From NCBI RefSeq assembly GCF_019059575.1, contig NW_024883454.1, positions 1 to 64,000 on the forward strand: 64,000 bases of DNA. The letters run 5' to 3'. Below are positions 11,640 to 23,744 of this stretch, piece by piece. The first letter of the stretch is position 1, and every line of letters starts with the position of its first letter. The translations under genes and the position numbers were made by a program. Source of the stretch: Amphibalanus amphitrite (taxonomy: Eukaryota; Arthropoda; Thecostraca; Balanomorpha; Balanidae). The notes beneath the pieces are model-generated. The model was not told the origin of the DNA. It searched no databases and saw only the letters and a list, made by a program, of their open reading frames with translations.

Positions 11640-13740
11640 GCGTGAGAACGACGAAATATACCGAGGTCACGGGGCGCCAAGCAACTCGTCCACACCAGTG
11701 AATGCCACGGATGTAACGTCTCGGCCGGCCCTCAACGACGGATAGCCAGAGCGACTGGAAGGAGACGAGTTGATGGACGACCAGGGTACGGCGGGTGCCG
11801 CCCCCACGCCAGTCCGCACACAGCCCAGGGACCACTTCTGGTGGTGGGACCTGAGAGTATTTATAGTCACCGTGCTGAGAGGGAGGGACTGCGGTCCCAT
11901 ACGGCGCACGATCTGTCCCACCACAGGGCAGGCTTACGGTCTGGGACGCAGAAGGTAGGCTCAGTGGCCAGACAGGACGGCGGGTAATTCGATACAGATC
12001 CACGCACGCCAGCGGTCCCGCTCGTGTCATCTGTAGATCGACAATGGTCCTGTGGGGAACGCACGTTATATGTGCGTCAGCTCAGCTAGAACGGAAGGCT
12101 CACATCACCCATAATACGCCAATGTTGACGATGTTTAGTCAATACTCGGTTCCTAGCAGATCGATACTAAGAGGTTAATGAGCGCGCTGGAACTGAGCTC
12201 GTTTACCATTGATGCGGTCAGTAGCTCGATCCATACCTCTTAGCTGCTCATCCAGTGATCCAGCGAGTAGAAGTCATGGCGACCTTGCTGACCAGGATAG
12301 TACCAATTAGGATGTTGATGAAATACGCTCGTCAGAGGTGTGCAGCGTCCTGGGATGTCTGTAGGGACTGACGAACTGCGGGGGTGATTAGAGTGACTCA
12401 CCACCGCTGGAGGCCCCGGCGGACCGGGGGCCTCAGTAGAGCAATACACGATAACGGAGCGGGTCAGTGTCTGTACGGATCGCCGGGCGCGGGCGGCGGG
12501 TCGCCACCGGGCGAGGTTCGCCGGGCCCGGGGGCCGCCCGGCGGCGACAGAGGCGACGGCAGATGGTAGGAGCGAGCGATCGATGGCCGACGGGGCGGGC
12601 AAACACTCCCACCCGGGTATCGCCGCCGATTCACAGACGGCCACCCCACCAAAGGTCATTTCACAGTCCGCCAACCCACCAAAGGTCAGCTCATGGACCC
12701 AGCAAAGGTCGGCCATCGATACACATCCCACGGATTGGACAGAGTTCATTTTGTTCACCTAGTAAACTATCCGTCAGACCACTCGATCCAATTTCGTTTC
12801 TCCGGTCAGAATGGCCCCAATCATCCCCTTTAGAGTAACTGTTCTCCTCTGCTACCAAGCCGTATTGAAACAGCACAGAGGTCGTCTAACTACATAACTC
12901 TCTCACCAGCTGTCATCTCTTCAGCTGTTCGTTCGTGTATCTATAACCCAAACCGAACGTGACATGCGGCCGCGTTCACAATAACCGTGATGCTGAACTG
13001 TGTTTACGAACAGTAGTGTTACGTCGGAGTCCTCGCTTCAGCAAACTTCGTATGTAATAAAAACATGAAAATGTATTTCATTAGAGATAATGCCTATAAA
13101 TGACGTCACGTCTTTTAAAACCACCCGGAATATCTTTCTTTGAAAAATGGCATGAAACGTGAAAATAAAGGACACCTCAAAAGATGGCACGCGTTAGACG
13201 CGGCATGTAGGCCGGTAGGGGACAATGGCAAGATGGGACCGCTTGGCAACGATACCGACAGAGTTTTGAGCGACCTGTGTCAGTATCAGGGGAGGCTGAT
13301 CCTTGACATGAGCTGAGCACGCCTAAAGCTCGCAAGAGAGGGTCCCAAGCCCGTGGTCCTCTGGTGGATGCTCCAGGGCCGGGTCCTCCAGTGAAAGATG
13401 CCGCCACGAGCAGCAGAGAGATCGGCAGCCGCCAGTTCACACACGTACAGCCACGCGGACGGCCGGCCTGCGCCGGTATCCGTCCGTATAAAACACGTCA
13501 CCGAGCAGGAGCTGTCCCCCGGTCTGGGGCGCCGCAGGGGACGGCGCCGGCTGCGCTGAGCTGGGGCGACTGCTGGTCGCCTGGGGCACCGCCGGCCGGC
13601 GGTCACTCTGCCGACACTCCGTCCGCTGGGGAGACGGAGGGAGGGAACAGCGTCAGAGCAGCGGAGGGGGCGGGGGGGGGGGCGGAGAGAGATAAACCAG
13701 ACAGGAACACAGACACGCTTATACACATTCGACATCATTT
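11640..13740. other. GC-rich region without an assignable gene
   Basis: Several ORFs exist on both strands, but none shows a convincing family motif. A minus-strand stretch ending in the donor-like GGTG|GTGAGT near 12400 would encode a Pro/Gly linker (APGPPGPPAV), the kind often found beside FN3 or Ig domains, but no adjoining domain was found. A roughly 31-bp duplication (CTTTGGTGGG units, 12640-12700) is present. A terminal DCPS exon could lie here, unrecognised. Confidence 0.3.
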
Positions 13741-14117
13741 TGCATATCAGGATGGTGTTTCGACATTACGGTAAAAAGCACATTGCTACAGGAACGCAAC
13801 ATGGAACGCGGCCGAACGATCATAAACACATCACTAAATAAACTTGGGTGATTACACGCACACACACGCATCACAAGACACATTATCACCGTTGCCTGTA
13901 CAGTGTATAGTGTACATACAGTCGCGCACGATTACTCGGACAACACGGCGAGGGACGCACGTGTTGACACTATGCTACACAAATAGGCATCATGGCAAAT
14001 GACGGGTTAAGAGCAAAAATACCACGAAGAGGAACAAAAGTCGATTCAGTCAGTACTACCAGGAAATCAACATCGCAGAGCGAAATTCACGTAAAAGAAA
14101 TATCTGAAGCGGTGTAA

Positions 14118-17100
14118 CTATGTAATTAAGTGAGCCGGCACAGTCAGCTGAGGGAGCGGAGGAGCACACTCACTGGCGCGTCGCAGCTTGTCGGCCAGCG
14201 GGTCGCTGCGCGGCAGGTAGTACGTCAGCGTGGCGCGCTGGTAGTAGTCCGGCACCAACTCCAGGTTGTTGATCACCGTCGACAGGAAGTGCGCCTTTCC
14301 CACGTGCGTGCCTGCCGGCCCGGGCGAGGTTGGAGGTCAGGTGTTAGTGACAGCAGCTGTAGCTTCATGTTCAGCTATCAATGAGAGACGAGCTGATGGT
14401 GGGGGCACAGAGTCGCCGTCCCCGCTCACCACTGTGGATGTTAAGTATTAAGTAACACGCAATTTTGACGTGCGACGGAGAATGACGCACACGAGAACAC
14501 AGCGAACAAAGAAGTCAAAGACGACTTTGATACAGCTTTCACGTAACTGTTGCCTGCCTTATAGTTACGTCATTGCTTTAGGTAGACCTGCGATGTCTAT
14601 GTCAGCTGATAAATTCACATCAACGCCTAGCTGTCACCAATGCGTCGGTGAATGGGTACCGCTGAGACGGCTGAGAACCCGACTTTCCAAACAGGCCACA
14701 TAATAGGGCTAAGGGCCGTGTACCTTCCGACTTCCCCAACCATTTTATTCACTGACAATTGACACGTAATAGCCACCGTGTTGTGGAGTGTCGGCTGACG
14801 TAAATATAGGGCCACTGCTCAGCCCCTCTCGACTCACGCCACACAACAAAGCAGGACCGGGAGGCACCAAAATGTAACGGGTATTTTCGCTGTGGACAGA
14901 GCGTGGTACAGAGCGTGTACCTATACGACTGCTACATTACAAAAATTGTCCCAGGGTGCAGGACTCTTCTAGAACATACCGTCCGTTCTTTGAAACCCGC
15001 GTTCATTTAATGAGGACCCTCCATTTAACTGTTTGTCTCAATTTGTTGCACCGGCGCCTCCGTCCAATTTCGCCCCCTGATGATTCCCGTTGCTGCCGGC
15101 CCTCCGTAAACAGGTCGGGCCGCAGGTGGCTCACGCGCCGCTCGATTGAGCTCCGCGTCGGACAAACAAGGCACTGAGGCGGCTGAAACGGCCGGTACTC
15201 GGCGCCGGGCAGGGCTGGGTGGGCGACAGTAGCCATCTATCGGGGACTGCACAGGTCGGCTGTTAGGAGGCAGGAGCTACTGCTAATAGAAGCGGTGTGG
15301 AAACTGAGGTGCTAGGGTCACCCGCTCCACGGTCCCTCCCGTAACATTACCGCACCACCATCGGCACAACGAACCATAGCGGGCAGCCTCGGCCGTCGCC
15401 AGAGCTAGTCCCGGCACAGTTAGCGGCCCACACCACACACGGCAGGGACGCCTTGCACGCCGGCCACTCACCGGGCGCGTCGAACTGGACCGATGTGAAG
15501 TGCACGTGCAGGTGGTAGTAGGACGGCTGGTAGTGGAAGTACACTCGCAGCTCAGACGCCGGCACGCCGTACTTCTTCTCGATGGCCTCCTGGGGAGAGA
15601 GAGAGAGAGAAGCAGCTGGTCAGCAGCTGCCCTCGGCCGGGCTGTGCAGCGCTCATAGATATCCAACATGGCCAGTCGGTACCACTGGAAGGACGGAGTT
15701 ACTTGACTCACTTAAACTATCAACAATCACGGATAATACCTCTCGCTGTCTCCGAGGCTTATGTAAAATATTGACAGATTCTCTGTGCTACCCTCAGCTC
15801 AGCACTCGCCCGTCAGCCCACCATCCCCCTCCCCCCCCCCCCGCACTCACACAGCCCTTGTCGTGAATGTTGCGCAGCAGCGGCAGGTGGTCGGCCGTCA
15901 GGTCGCGGATGGAGCGCAGGCCGCGCCGGTGCACCAGCGCCTGCAGGTACAGAGACTCGAGCGACTCGCCGTCCCACTTGAGGTCGGGCACCAGCACGAA
16001 GCCCGTCTCCGGGTCGGCGTCCTCGCAGACGATCCGTTCCTGCTCGCTGCGGTGCTCCAGGATGTTGTACACCCACTGGGAGAGCGGCACGACAACGTCA
16101 GACCAGCCCACTGGGAGAGGGGCACGACAATGTCAGACCAGACCATGCAGTATGTGGAGAGCTTAGCATGCCAATGCATGCACACATATATACACACAAA
16201 TTACAAACGTAGGTAATACCTTCCAACAAAAATAGGAAGCAGGCATTAGTAACATATAAGTACAGCTACCAAAAAGGTACCTAAATAGCAATTCATGAAT
16301 GACAAAATGATTATGTATAGGTTGCAAGATGGTGTAAAGAAACATCTTCAGCCCATGGCAACATTACCATCACCAAAAAAGGAACATGTTCCTTACCTGG
16401 ACATTGAATGCAGATTCTTTGAGATGCTCCAGAAGCACATCTTTGTACAGCTGTGGTGTTTCATTGACAATTATTGACTCCTTGGCACTAAACTTGGCTA
16501 TATGTTTACCGGTCGCCGGATGAATGATGGTAACTTTTACACCTGGAAAGTATGTTCTGGTCTTCATACTGAACCATACTGTGCCGTGTTTGCAGCCTTT
16601 CTGATCCAGGATTATCTGACCTTCATCAGGAGCTTATGATCTGCTTACATATGCCCTTATTTTTAGGCAAACAGTCTGTATACTATAGGGTTATCTGAAT
16701 TATTATGATTGAGAATTAATAAAAATCAATGGAAAATCAGCAAAACCTCATGAACAGCTTACAGCTCAGTCAAATGGATCAGGAAGACTGAAAATCTTAT
16801 TGAGCTTAGGTTCTATGATTGCATCAAATATCAAATAAAACCTATCCTCAGTGGTACTTCAGATGACAGCTACTTACCATTCAGCTCCTGCTGAGGGAAT
16901 CCAGTGTAGCTTCCATAGATATCATTATGGAATGTCTGCTTCAGGGTAGTATCAGACTCCAAGATCTTCTTGCCACACTCCTCAGTGAAGGCAGATTTCT
17001 CCAGGAATACAACGGCAGGGTCTGTGCTACCATCCACAGTGGCTTTCAATGCCAGTGTTTTTCTGACTGGATCTTCCTTCAGCACCTCACCAAACTTGAA

Positions 17101-17211
17101 CTTTGCAAAGTCTTTCAAGTCAAGGTGAATATCAGCATCACCTGTATTGTTGGAATCTTCAGTTTTGGCCCTCTTGGCCTCAGGCTCATGATGATCTGCA
17201 TCAGAACTCAT
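14118..17211 (-). CDS. DCPS: Scavenger mRNA-decapping enzyme DcpS (m7GpppX diphosphatase)
   Basis: DcpS hydrolyses the m7GpppN cap left after 3'-5' mRNA decay, releasing m7GMP. Coding exons on the minus strand are 17211-16878, 16542-16397, 16075-15851, 15589-15472 and 14311-14174 (or to the stop at 14118). All have GT-AG borders and matching phases (1,0,0,1,1), giving about 320 codons against about 337 in vertebrates. The start ATG at 17211 gives MSSDADHH and a KRAK nuclear-type basic patch. The family blocks NDIYGSY, HPATGKH, WVYNIL, DLKWDG and [13 protein letters not shown] are clear, as is the HIT triad region YYHLHVHFT, whose middle His is the nucleophile in the family. An acceptor at 17257 suggests a 5' UTR intron. 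The exact C-terminus is unresolved: either read-through adds 18 residues, or a tiny last exon follows the CCA|GTGAGT donor at 14173. Confidence 0.9.
16074..16146 (-). repeat. Tandem duplication of the DCPS third-exon acceptor
   Basis: A unit of about 37 bp with 'CTCTCCCAG|TGGG' at its end is present twice on the minus strand. The downstream copy is the true acceptor at 16075. The upstream copy also keeps AG and four exon-like bases. It could act as a competing 3' splice site. Confidence 0.7.
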
Positions 17212-17412
17212 TTTTAAATTCAGATGCTGTATGTTCACAAAACTGTCAGTCTAATTCCTGAAAGAAATTCAGCATGATTAATAAAGACAGAAAGGCTTAC
17301 CATTGATAAGATCTGGGGTTTTAGCTGAAATGCTAATAAAAGAGTACTTTTTAAATCAGAATGGGTATAAAGAACTCATCCTTAGCAGGGTAACCAGTGT
17401 CACTGTCATTAA

Positions 17413-17910
17413 AGGGACTATCCCACCTTTAACATGGGGTTTGAGTTGAGATAGCCAAGTTTGCGGCGAGGTTCAGAAACCACTATCTATCTAGGTTGCA
17501 ACCCCCGCGGCCTCTTGGTGTTGAAGAAATTCGTTCCCTTCGTTTGAAAATGGGCCTTGTACAAGGCCCTATCTTCAACATGGAGCGACCGTTAGTGTGA
17601 CGTCACTTCGTTTAGTCATTCTTATTTAAATGGGTTTGTTCGTTGAAAAATCGCTTAAAACTTGGTCTGAACTTTGTTGTGGTGCCTACAGAGTAATCAG
17701 AATCAGCTTTATGACAGTAATGTGACCTGGGGAAGGAGGTAATTTTGGGCTGTGACGTCACATATTTGAAAGTTTGTGTTTGGAATATGGGAAGCCTAAG
17801 ATGTTTAATGAAAAAATAAATGCCAGAACCGTGTTCCTGGTCATCCAATCTATAAAGTCGGGCACAATTTAACTGGTTTTAACAACATTTTAGAAGGTGG
17901 GATAGTCCCT
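17413..17910. mobile_element. MITE with AGGGACTATCCCACCTT ends
   Basis: Terminal inverted repeats AGGGACTATCCCACCTT and AAGGTGGGATAGTCCCT are each flanked by TTAA (17409-17412 and 17911-17914). It is 498 bp with no ORF of note, and lies just upstream of the DCPS coding start, probably in its 5' intron or promoter. Confidence 0.75.
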
Positions 17911-17986
17911 TTAAACTAAGCTGCACTTAAACACAAGTAACCTAGATGGGTTATGAGTTTCATGATCAACAAGAATGATTTAAATA

Positions 17987-18138
17987 ATATGGTGAAGTTA
18001 GATAAATATAGTAGTCTGATGCTCATGAGTAAGCTATATGAAATGTATATTTTAGAGAAGAGTTGTATAATATTTCGAGCACGGCTCGTCTTCAGATACG
18101 GCTCGTCAGACTACTATATTTATCTAACTTCACCATAA
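17987..18138. repeat. Short hairpin repeat, about 33-bp arms
   Basis: The arm 'atggtgaagttagataaata...gtctga' (17987-18020) recurs inverted at 18105-18138. The loop holds two copies of ACGGCTCGTC. It is likely a small MITE. No target duplication was resolved. Confidence 0.6.
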
Positions 18139-18322
18139 TCTTAATCATGCTCAGTTACAGCATTCAATTCCTTAAGATTTAAATAATATACCTATCTATG
18201 GTTTGCATTGAGATAGCCTTCAATAATTAGGGGCAAATGTCATGCACATTACAGAAGAGAACAAAAGAACACAGGCAGTAAAACACTTAGGTATGTTGTT
18301 TGTACTTTGAAGCAGGCATTAA

Positions 18323-19497
18323 CCCGCGCCCTGCTGGGGGTCCTGGATTTCCACGCCCTGCTGGGGGGGGGGGGGTGTTTGAACACCCCCCCCCCCTTCT
18401 AACTCGGCTCCTGGGCCACGTAGCGATACGCGGAAGGCGGCGTTCGAAAGAGCGTCAAAAATAATGAGGAAATCACTTCGGTCAATTTTTTGGTCAGGTC
18501 AAAGGTCAGGTCACCAGAGGTCATTGAAGGCAAAATTTCGCCGATTTCCAGGTCGAATGTCGACAATTTCCAAGAAGCCAACGCATAACTCGGGAACCAA
18601 TAGAGCTACAGCGCCGCGGAAAAGCGCATTCGATAGCCCTATTAACGCCCTTTCTGAGTAATGTTCTCAGATTTGACCTAACGTCAACGGTTTTGCCTGC
18701 AGGGGGCAAAAACTGCAAAAATAGCCGATTTTTTCGGAAACAGTTTTTCTGCAATAACTTTTGACCCAAGCCTTGTACGAGCTTACTTTTACCGGCATCG
18801 TGTTCCTCTCGTCAAGACGCATCGAATGAACTATAACTTGACCTTGAAAGGTCAACTTGAAAATTTGACCTCAGGTCAAGGTCATGACCTGACCGGAAAG
18901 GGTCATGTTGCATATCAGTCGATCCGTATCGTCGAGCTGAACACATCTAAGGCGTTTTCATCGCTCTAGCATGCCTCTATCAAAAGTTATTTGCGAAAAA
19001 CTGTTAGATACCATTCGTGACCTAAGATGACCTCAGGGCATAAACAGGGGTAACGGACACCATTTTCATGTTCAGTGTGTCTAAACCACTTGTAATTCAG
19101 TGTTTGGGAGTGTTTATAATGTATTTCGTCCAAAAGAGGCGCATTTCAATTTTCTCCCATTGACTTATAATGGGGAGGTCGCAAGATTGACCTGACCTTA
19201 GGTCATCGATATCAAAATTCTGAGATATACATTTTGTACATGCTATTGCTCTTAGCAATCGCTGAAAGTTTCAAAGCGATCGGTCACTCGGTGTAGCTAT
19301 GACAGACATTGAAACTTTTTATGAGGTGAGGTCACTTCAAGTGACCTGGTGACCTGACCTTGAATGACCTTGGTCTGAAATTTTCACAACATGTGTAGAA
19401 TTGATGTATGATAAGGTGTACCAAATTTGAGATATTCGCGAAAAACCACAAGGGGGGGGGTGTTCAAACACCCCCCCCCCCCCCAGCAGGGCGCGGG
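18323..19497 (+). mobile_element. TTAA-family element F (best-preserved copy)
   Basis: Exact TTAA flanks lie at 18319-18322 and 19498-19501. Termini CCCGCGCCCTGCTGGGG and CCCCAGCAGGGCGCGGG are perfect inverted repeats. The left end carries a second CGCCCTGCTGGGG copy 14 bp inward, which the right end lacks. Hairpin palindromes are TGTTTGAACA on the left and its exact reverse complement TGTTCAAACA on the right, each between G and C runs. The interior is dense in GGTCA/TGACC words (18490-19380). Length is 1175 bp, without a transposase. Confidence 0.85.
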
Positions 19498-19837
19498 TTA
19501 ATACAAGTCTAACAACACATTTTTAAATTGAGTTACACCTTTTCAGCAAAACAATTATACTTCTAACACAACATTGCCTCTAAATTTATTCATGGGTTCA
19601 GACTCATGGGTTCCAGAATAACTTATAACAAATGGTGCCCTTAAATATAATATATCTCATGTAATCAGAAACAAAATTAAATTCATAGAATTGAAACCCA
19701 GTCAATTCTCTGCATTATTATTTAAGAAAAATATTGATGAGCTAATTTAGGATTGACTAAACTAGGCATCTTAGGGATGTTGTGCACTGTGCAAACAAAC
19801 AGGGAATCTGAATATTTAAATATCAGGTCAAGTTGTG

Positions 19838-21172
19838 CAAAGGCGGCGGAACGGGGGGGGGGGGGGGCACCGTGCCCCCCTTTGATTTTGGCATTTTAAC
19901 ATTAGCCCTATGGGCGTTGCATGGAAAGAATGAGACCAAAAGTCGGCAGTGCCCCCCTTAACCCGCGCGGGGCTGGGGTCTCCAGCCGAACGCGCGGGGC
20001 TGGGGGTTGGGGGTAAATTTTACCCCCCCCCCCTGTTATCTCCCGAACTAACGGTCCGATTTGGAAAATTCAAACGCCAATCGAAAGCTCTCATCACGAA
20101 CTACTAAAAACATGTACTTAATTTAAAGTTTGAGGTCAAGGTCAAGGTCAGGTCAAGGGTACAAATTGCAAGTTTCTACAGTATCGGCCTTGCACCGTAG
20201 TTGCCGAAGAATGGAGTCATGGACTGAGACTGATCGCCCAAAACGTGTTCTTAGGCTACCAAGACAATATTCGTTGCATACAATATCATTCAGAGGTCAA
20301 GGTCAAGGTCAGGTCAGGTCAGGTCAGGTCAGGTCACCAAAAAACAAAATATAGAAAAGGGCATGTGCGACACATGTTTTATGGGTCATTTTACTCATAG
20401 AATTCAATAGGCACACTCAATAAGTGATATGGACCACCCCTGGATGAATTTCAGGTCGAGGTCAGGTCAAGGTCAGGTCAAGTGAGGTCAAATTTTGAAG
20501 TTGGTTGTTAAGGCCTAAAAAGGTGTCTATCTGATGCAGTTTTTCACGGCGAATCGAATGGTGCTATTTTTGTTTCCGTACGAGGTCTAGAACTTCCAAA
20601 AAAAGTCATTTTTCAAAAAATTTGTGTGTCGTGACGTCATGAAATTTTGAATAACTCCCACATTTTTGAACCGATTCTTCTAAAATTTGGTATGTAGGTG
20701 CACATAGACCACTTCTCTGACATATATTCCGGTTTTTTGATAGACTCAAAATTTTGGATTTTATAATGATTTTCCAAAAAAAGTCAGTTTTTTGAAAAAA
20801 TTTAGGCCAAAATCCAAAATTTTCAAAAAACCGAGATAGCCATTTGATAGACAAAGTAGAATTACGTATAACCTTTTTGTTACGTCTTGATTCCTTTAAA
20901 AATGAAGATGTTAGCGGCGTTTGAACTTTTGCCGTTTTTGAGGCGAAAATGACGAACATGACGTCACTAAAACGTCAATTTCTCAAAAACTTTCCGACAG
21001 ATTTCGCTCAAATTTTCAGGGAACGTGTCAAATTGATGTAAGAAAAGGTACTGAAAGTTTGGCGGCGCTGCGCGCCGCCGTTTTTGAGATATCGCAAAAA
21101 TTCGAGAGGGGCGGGGGTAAAATTTACCCCCCAGCCCCGCGCGGGTTAATTGAAGGTGTTCTGCCGCTACTG
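19838..21172. mobile_element. hAT-like MITE H, split by element G
   Basis: The 8-bp target duplication AAGTTGTG lies at 19830-19837 and 21173-21180. The ends are CAAAGGCGGCGGAAC and (inverted) CAGTAGCGGCAGAAC. Without G it is about 150 bp. Two relatives sit in the inverted arms at 55776-55938 and 62860-63026. The 8-bp duplication is typical of hAT transposases. Confidence 0.75.
19962..21145 (+). mobile_element. TTAA-family element G
   Basis: TTAA lies at 19958-19961 and 21146-21149. Termini CCCGCGCGGGGCTGGGG and CCCCAGCCCCGCGCGGG mirror each other, with an extra inner cassette copy (CGCGCGGGGCTGGGG) at the left only. The hairpins are GTAAATTTTAC and its exact reverse complement GTAAAATTTAC. 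The interior has runs of overlapping AGGTCA half-sites (20130-20157, 20295-20337, 20455-20492), TGACGTCA-type sites (20632-20640, 20958-20965) and no ORF. It is inserted inside MITE H. Confidence 0.85.
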
Positions 21173-21180
21173 AAGTTGTG

Positions 21181-23740
21181 TCCCTTCAATATCATCACCT
21201 TATGGCAGTGGAATCTGAAAACAGGGCGCCGGAGGGCATTTTTAGTTAATGATTATTAGGATATTCTCCACCACCTGGTGCCTTTTACAGGCAAATTGTC
21301 ACAAGATTAGGTCAAGCAAATTTCAAGATCCTTGATCAAATCGCCCCAGGCACCGTTTTCAGATTCCAGCCTTATGGATTCGGTAAGTGGGTACTCTCTT
21401 GGCAGACGTCGCCCTTGCTGCCATATCTACATCTCACGTGCTCTGCGCCGCAACTGTCTTTTCACAGTTAAATCAAAACATAATCTAACCTGACCTAACC
21501 CTACCTACAACCTACATCCTACAACCTACAAACCTACAGCCAACCCTACTAGGCATGGCAGCACGGGCAACGCCTGCTAAGAGAATACTGGTAAGTGCGC
21601 AAGAGTTTTGAAAGAGTTTCAAGCAGAATCAGGTAGATTTGGGGTTCAGTTGGATATGGTATTATTTAATATTTTCATTTCTTAAAATATTCGCATGCCA
21701 ACAAGGACCACAGCTGTAAAGAATAAAAAATAACGCAGCATTGCCAATTGCGGCGCAGAACGTTAGGTCCCTGTTGGTCCCTCTCCCTGTGCGCTATATA
21801 CCTTTTTAGTCCAAAACATTACAAAAACCAATGTTAACCAATAAGATCGTTTGCATCCAATGAACCATTACATTCACACAATATGTACGCATTTACTATC
21901 ATTTAGATTTTAGGGTACCCTCTCACCGCCCACCGGCCGCAATGTTGCGCTCGTTTGTTTACATCAAGGTCACAAATTTACGCTACAAAACCACTGCATT
22001 TTCACCGGACTTATAAGTATGCAAGCTTCATTATGGTTTTGCAAACTGTGGTGTAACCCATTTCACAAATTTTCATTTACAGAAGGTCATATTCAACATA
22101 AATATTGATAATAAATGCTTATAGTGACCACACAAAACAAATGGCAATGCTCCACTAGGGCGGAGTTCCACAAAGCGCGCTATGTCCTTTACTCCTTTGC
22201 CATCCCTGAAATCTCAATCTTTTCTCACTACTCACAAATCCTAATCCGCAAGTCAAACCCCTTGGCCCTTGGTTCGGATTACCTTTTTCAAGGCATGGTG
22301 GTCTGTTCCTCGAAACGGGCTCTGTCTCGGTATGGAGGATAGCGGCAGCCAGCGCCACTACCCAAACCAGTGCCACTCTACCCGCTACCCACTTCTCTCC
22401 ACTCTTCGCAACTTTCCCGTAACCCCCTTACCTATTCTTAAAATCCTTCTAACCCTGCTCTGAATTGATCTCAATGGACATAAAAGGTCTAACCCAGCAA
22501 AATAAACAAGCAAACAAACATCGCCTGCAGCGTGCTTTCCCAGATAGCAGGCACTCGAACGGCTGGAGGCATGGATTCTAATGCCTGAAACAGACTCTTT
22601 CCGCAGTCAGGAAATCGCATGCGAGAGCCTATTCAATTACATGGAAGCACGCTCGCATCAATCGCACGCACCTCCCGGATACGATTGATGCTAGAAGAAT
22701 TATAATGTATTTGAATAGGCTCTCGCATGCGATTTCCTGAACGCGGAAAGAGTCTGTTTCAGCCCTAACTTACGGCGGGTCCGCTGGGTACTCAGCCAAT
22801 CACCACCTCCACCACATAATACTGACTACTGTCATAAAAGTGCACAAATGCTGTGTAGGGCCTCAAAAGATCTTTGTTGACAAATGTGAGACCACTAGCG
22901 ATAGTCACAGGGTGCTGTATGATCTGGGGAACCGACGCTGTGAGGACCTACCAATGACTGATCACTGAACTCCGAAGTATGGCAAACACGGCTATCGGTC
23001 TGAGTCATATAAATCCTTACCAATGATAAAGCTTTGAGCCTTCGAGAACCACTAATGCGTTTATACTTCAAACGGAGTCACTCAGAGCAAAATCGATCAA
23101 GGCACCCCGGCACCATGAGTCCATGAGCATCGCACCAGAGTACCCCCTGGTAATGAAAATGATGACTCGATAAAGCTGGTACAATATCCTTGACACTGGT
23201 AGGCTAGTTCAAGTTGCAAGTGATAAGCGTCGGATTTGAGAATGAATTATTAGATGTCCCACTGTCGTTACTTCTTCCAACGCATAACACTGAGACCAGA
23301 CGACTCACTGCAACAAAATGACGTGTTTGAACGTAGAACTGATATGAAAATTTGTCAAGCAAACGTAATCCACGAACAATTGTAGAAAATCCTTAGAGAT
23401 GTATTGATACAGGATTGATTATTCATACCACCATCAAGCCAAACAATGCACTGACAGACAAAATAAGGAAATGTTCGTGTGAAGAGGTCGTGAAAGACAC
23501 CAAACGCCAAGTTATGTGGTATGAAAGGTAGACAGCGTCATTCCCCATTCACAATTTAATCAAAATCCTATTCCTGTCATCCATACATGTTAGGCAGTAG
23601 CAAACGTCCGTCTTTGTGTACACTTGCGCCACGGTGTTCGCTGAGGCTGTACGGTGCGGCTGCGGCCTACCCGCTTCTCCAAGTCCGTGGCTCGGACCGG
23701 GTCCCGCCGTGAGCGGTCGAACGCGCCGGACTGCTGCCCA
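21181..23740. other. Intergenic DNA without a recognisable gene
   Basis: Only low-complexity 'cctacaacctac' text (21490-21545) and one hairpin MITE (22585-22762) stand out. No coding region could be supported. Confidence 0.4.
22585..22762. mobile_element. Hairpin MITE with about 53-bp arms
   Basis: The arm starting CTGAAACAGACTCTTTCCGC and running through CGCATGCGAGAGCCTATTCAA is repeated inverted, ending at 22762. The two arms differ near the middle (CAGTCAGG against ACGC..CAGG). The loop is about 70 bp. A DNA of this shape would fold into a long stem. Confidence 0.7.
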
Positions 23741-23744
23741 CCGG

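Noticed and set aside
12240..12758. 172-aa minus ORF and neighbouring GC-rich ORFs, including an APGPPGPPAV linker
   Set aside because: No flanking domain, no consistent exon chain. Kept only as an unassigned region.
13286..13738. 150-aa minus ORF as a terminal DCPS exon
   Set aside because: No phase-1 acceptor with a short family-like C-terminus could be identified.
20128..20340. AGGTCA arrays as a host hormone-response enhancer
   Set aside because: They lie inside transposon copies and recur in each. Host regulation is possible but not supported by sequence alone.
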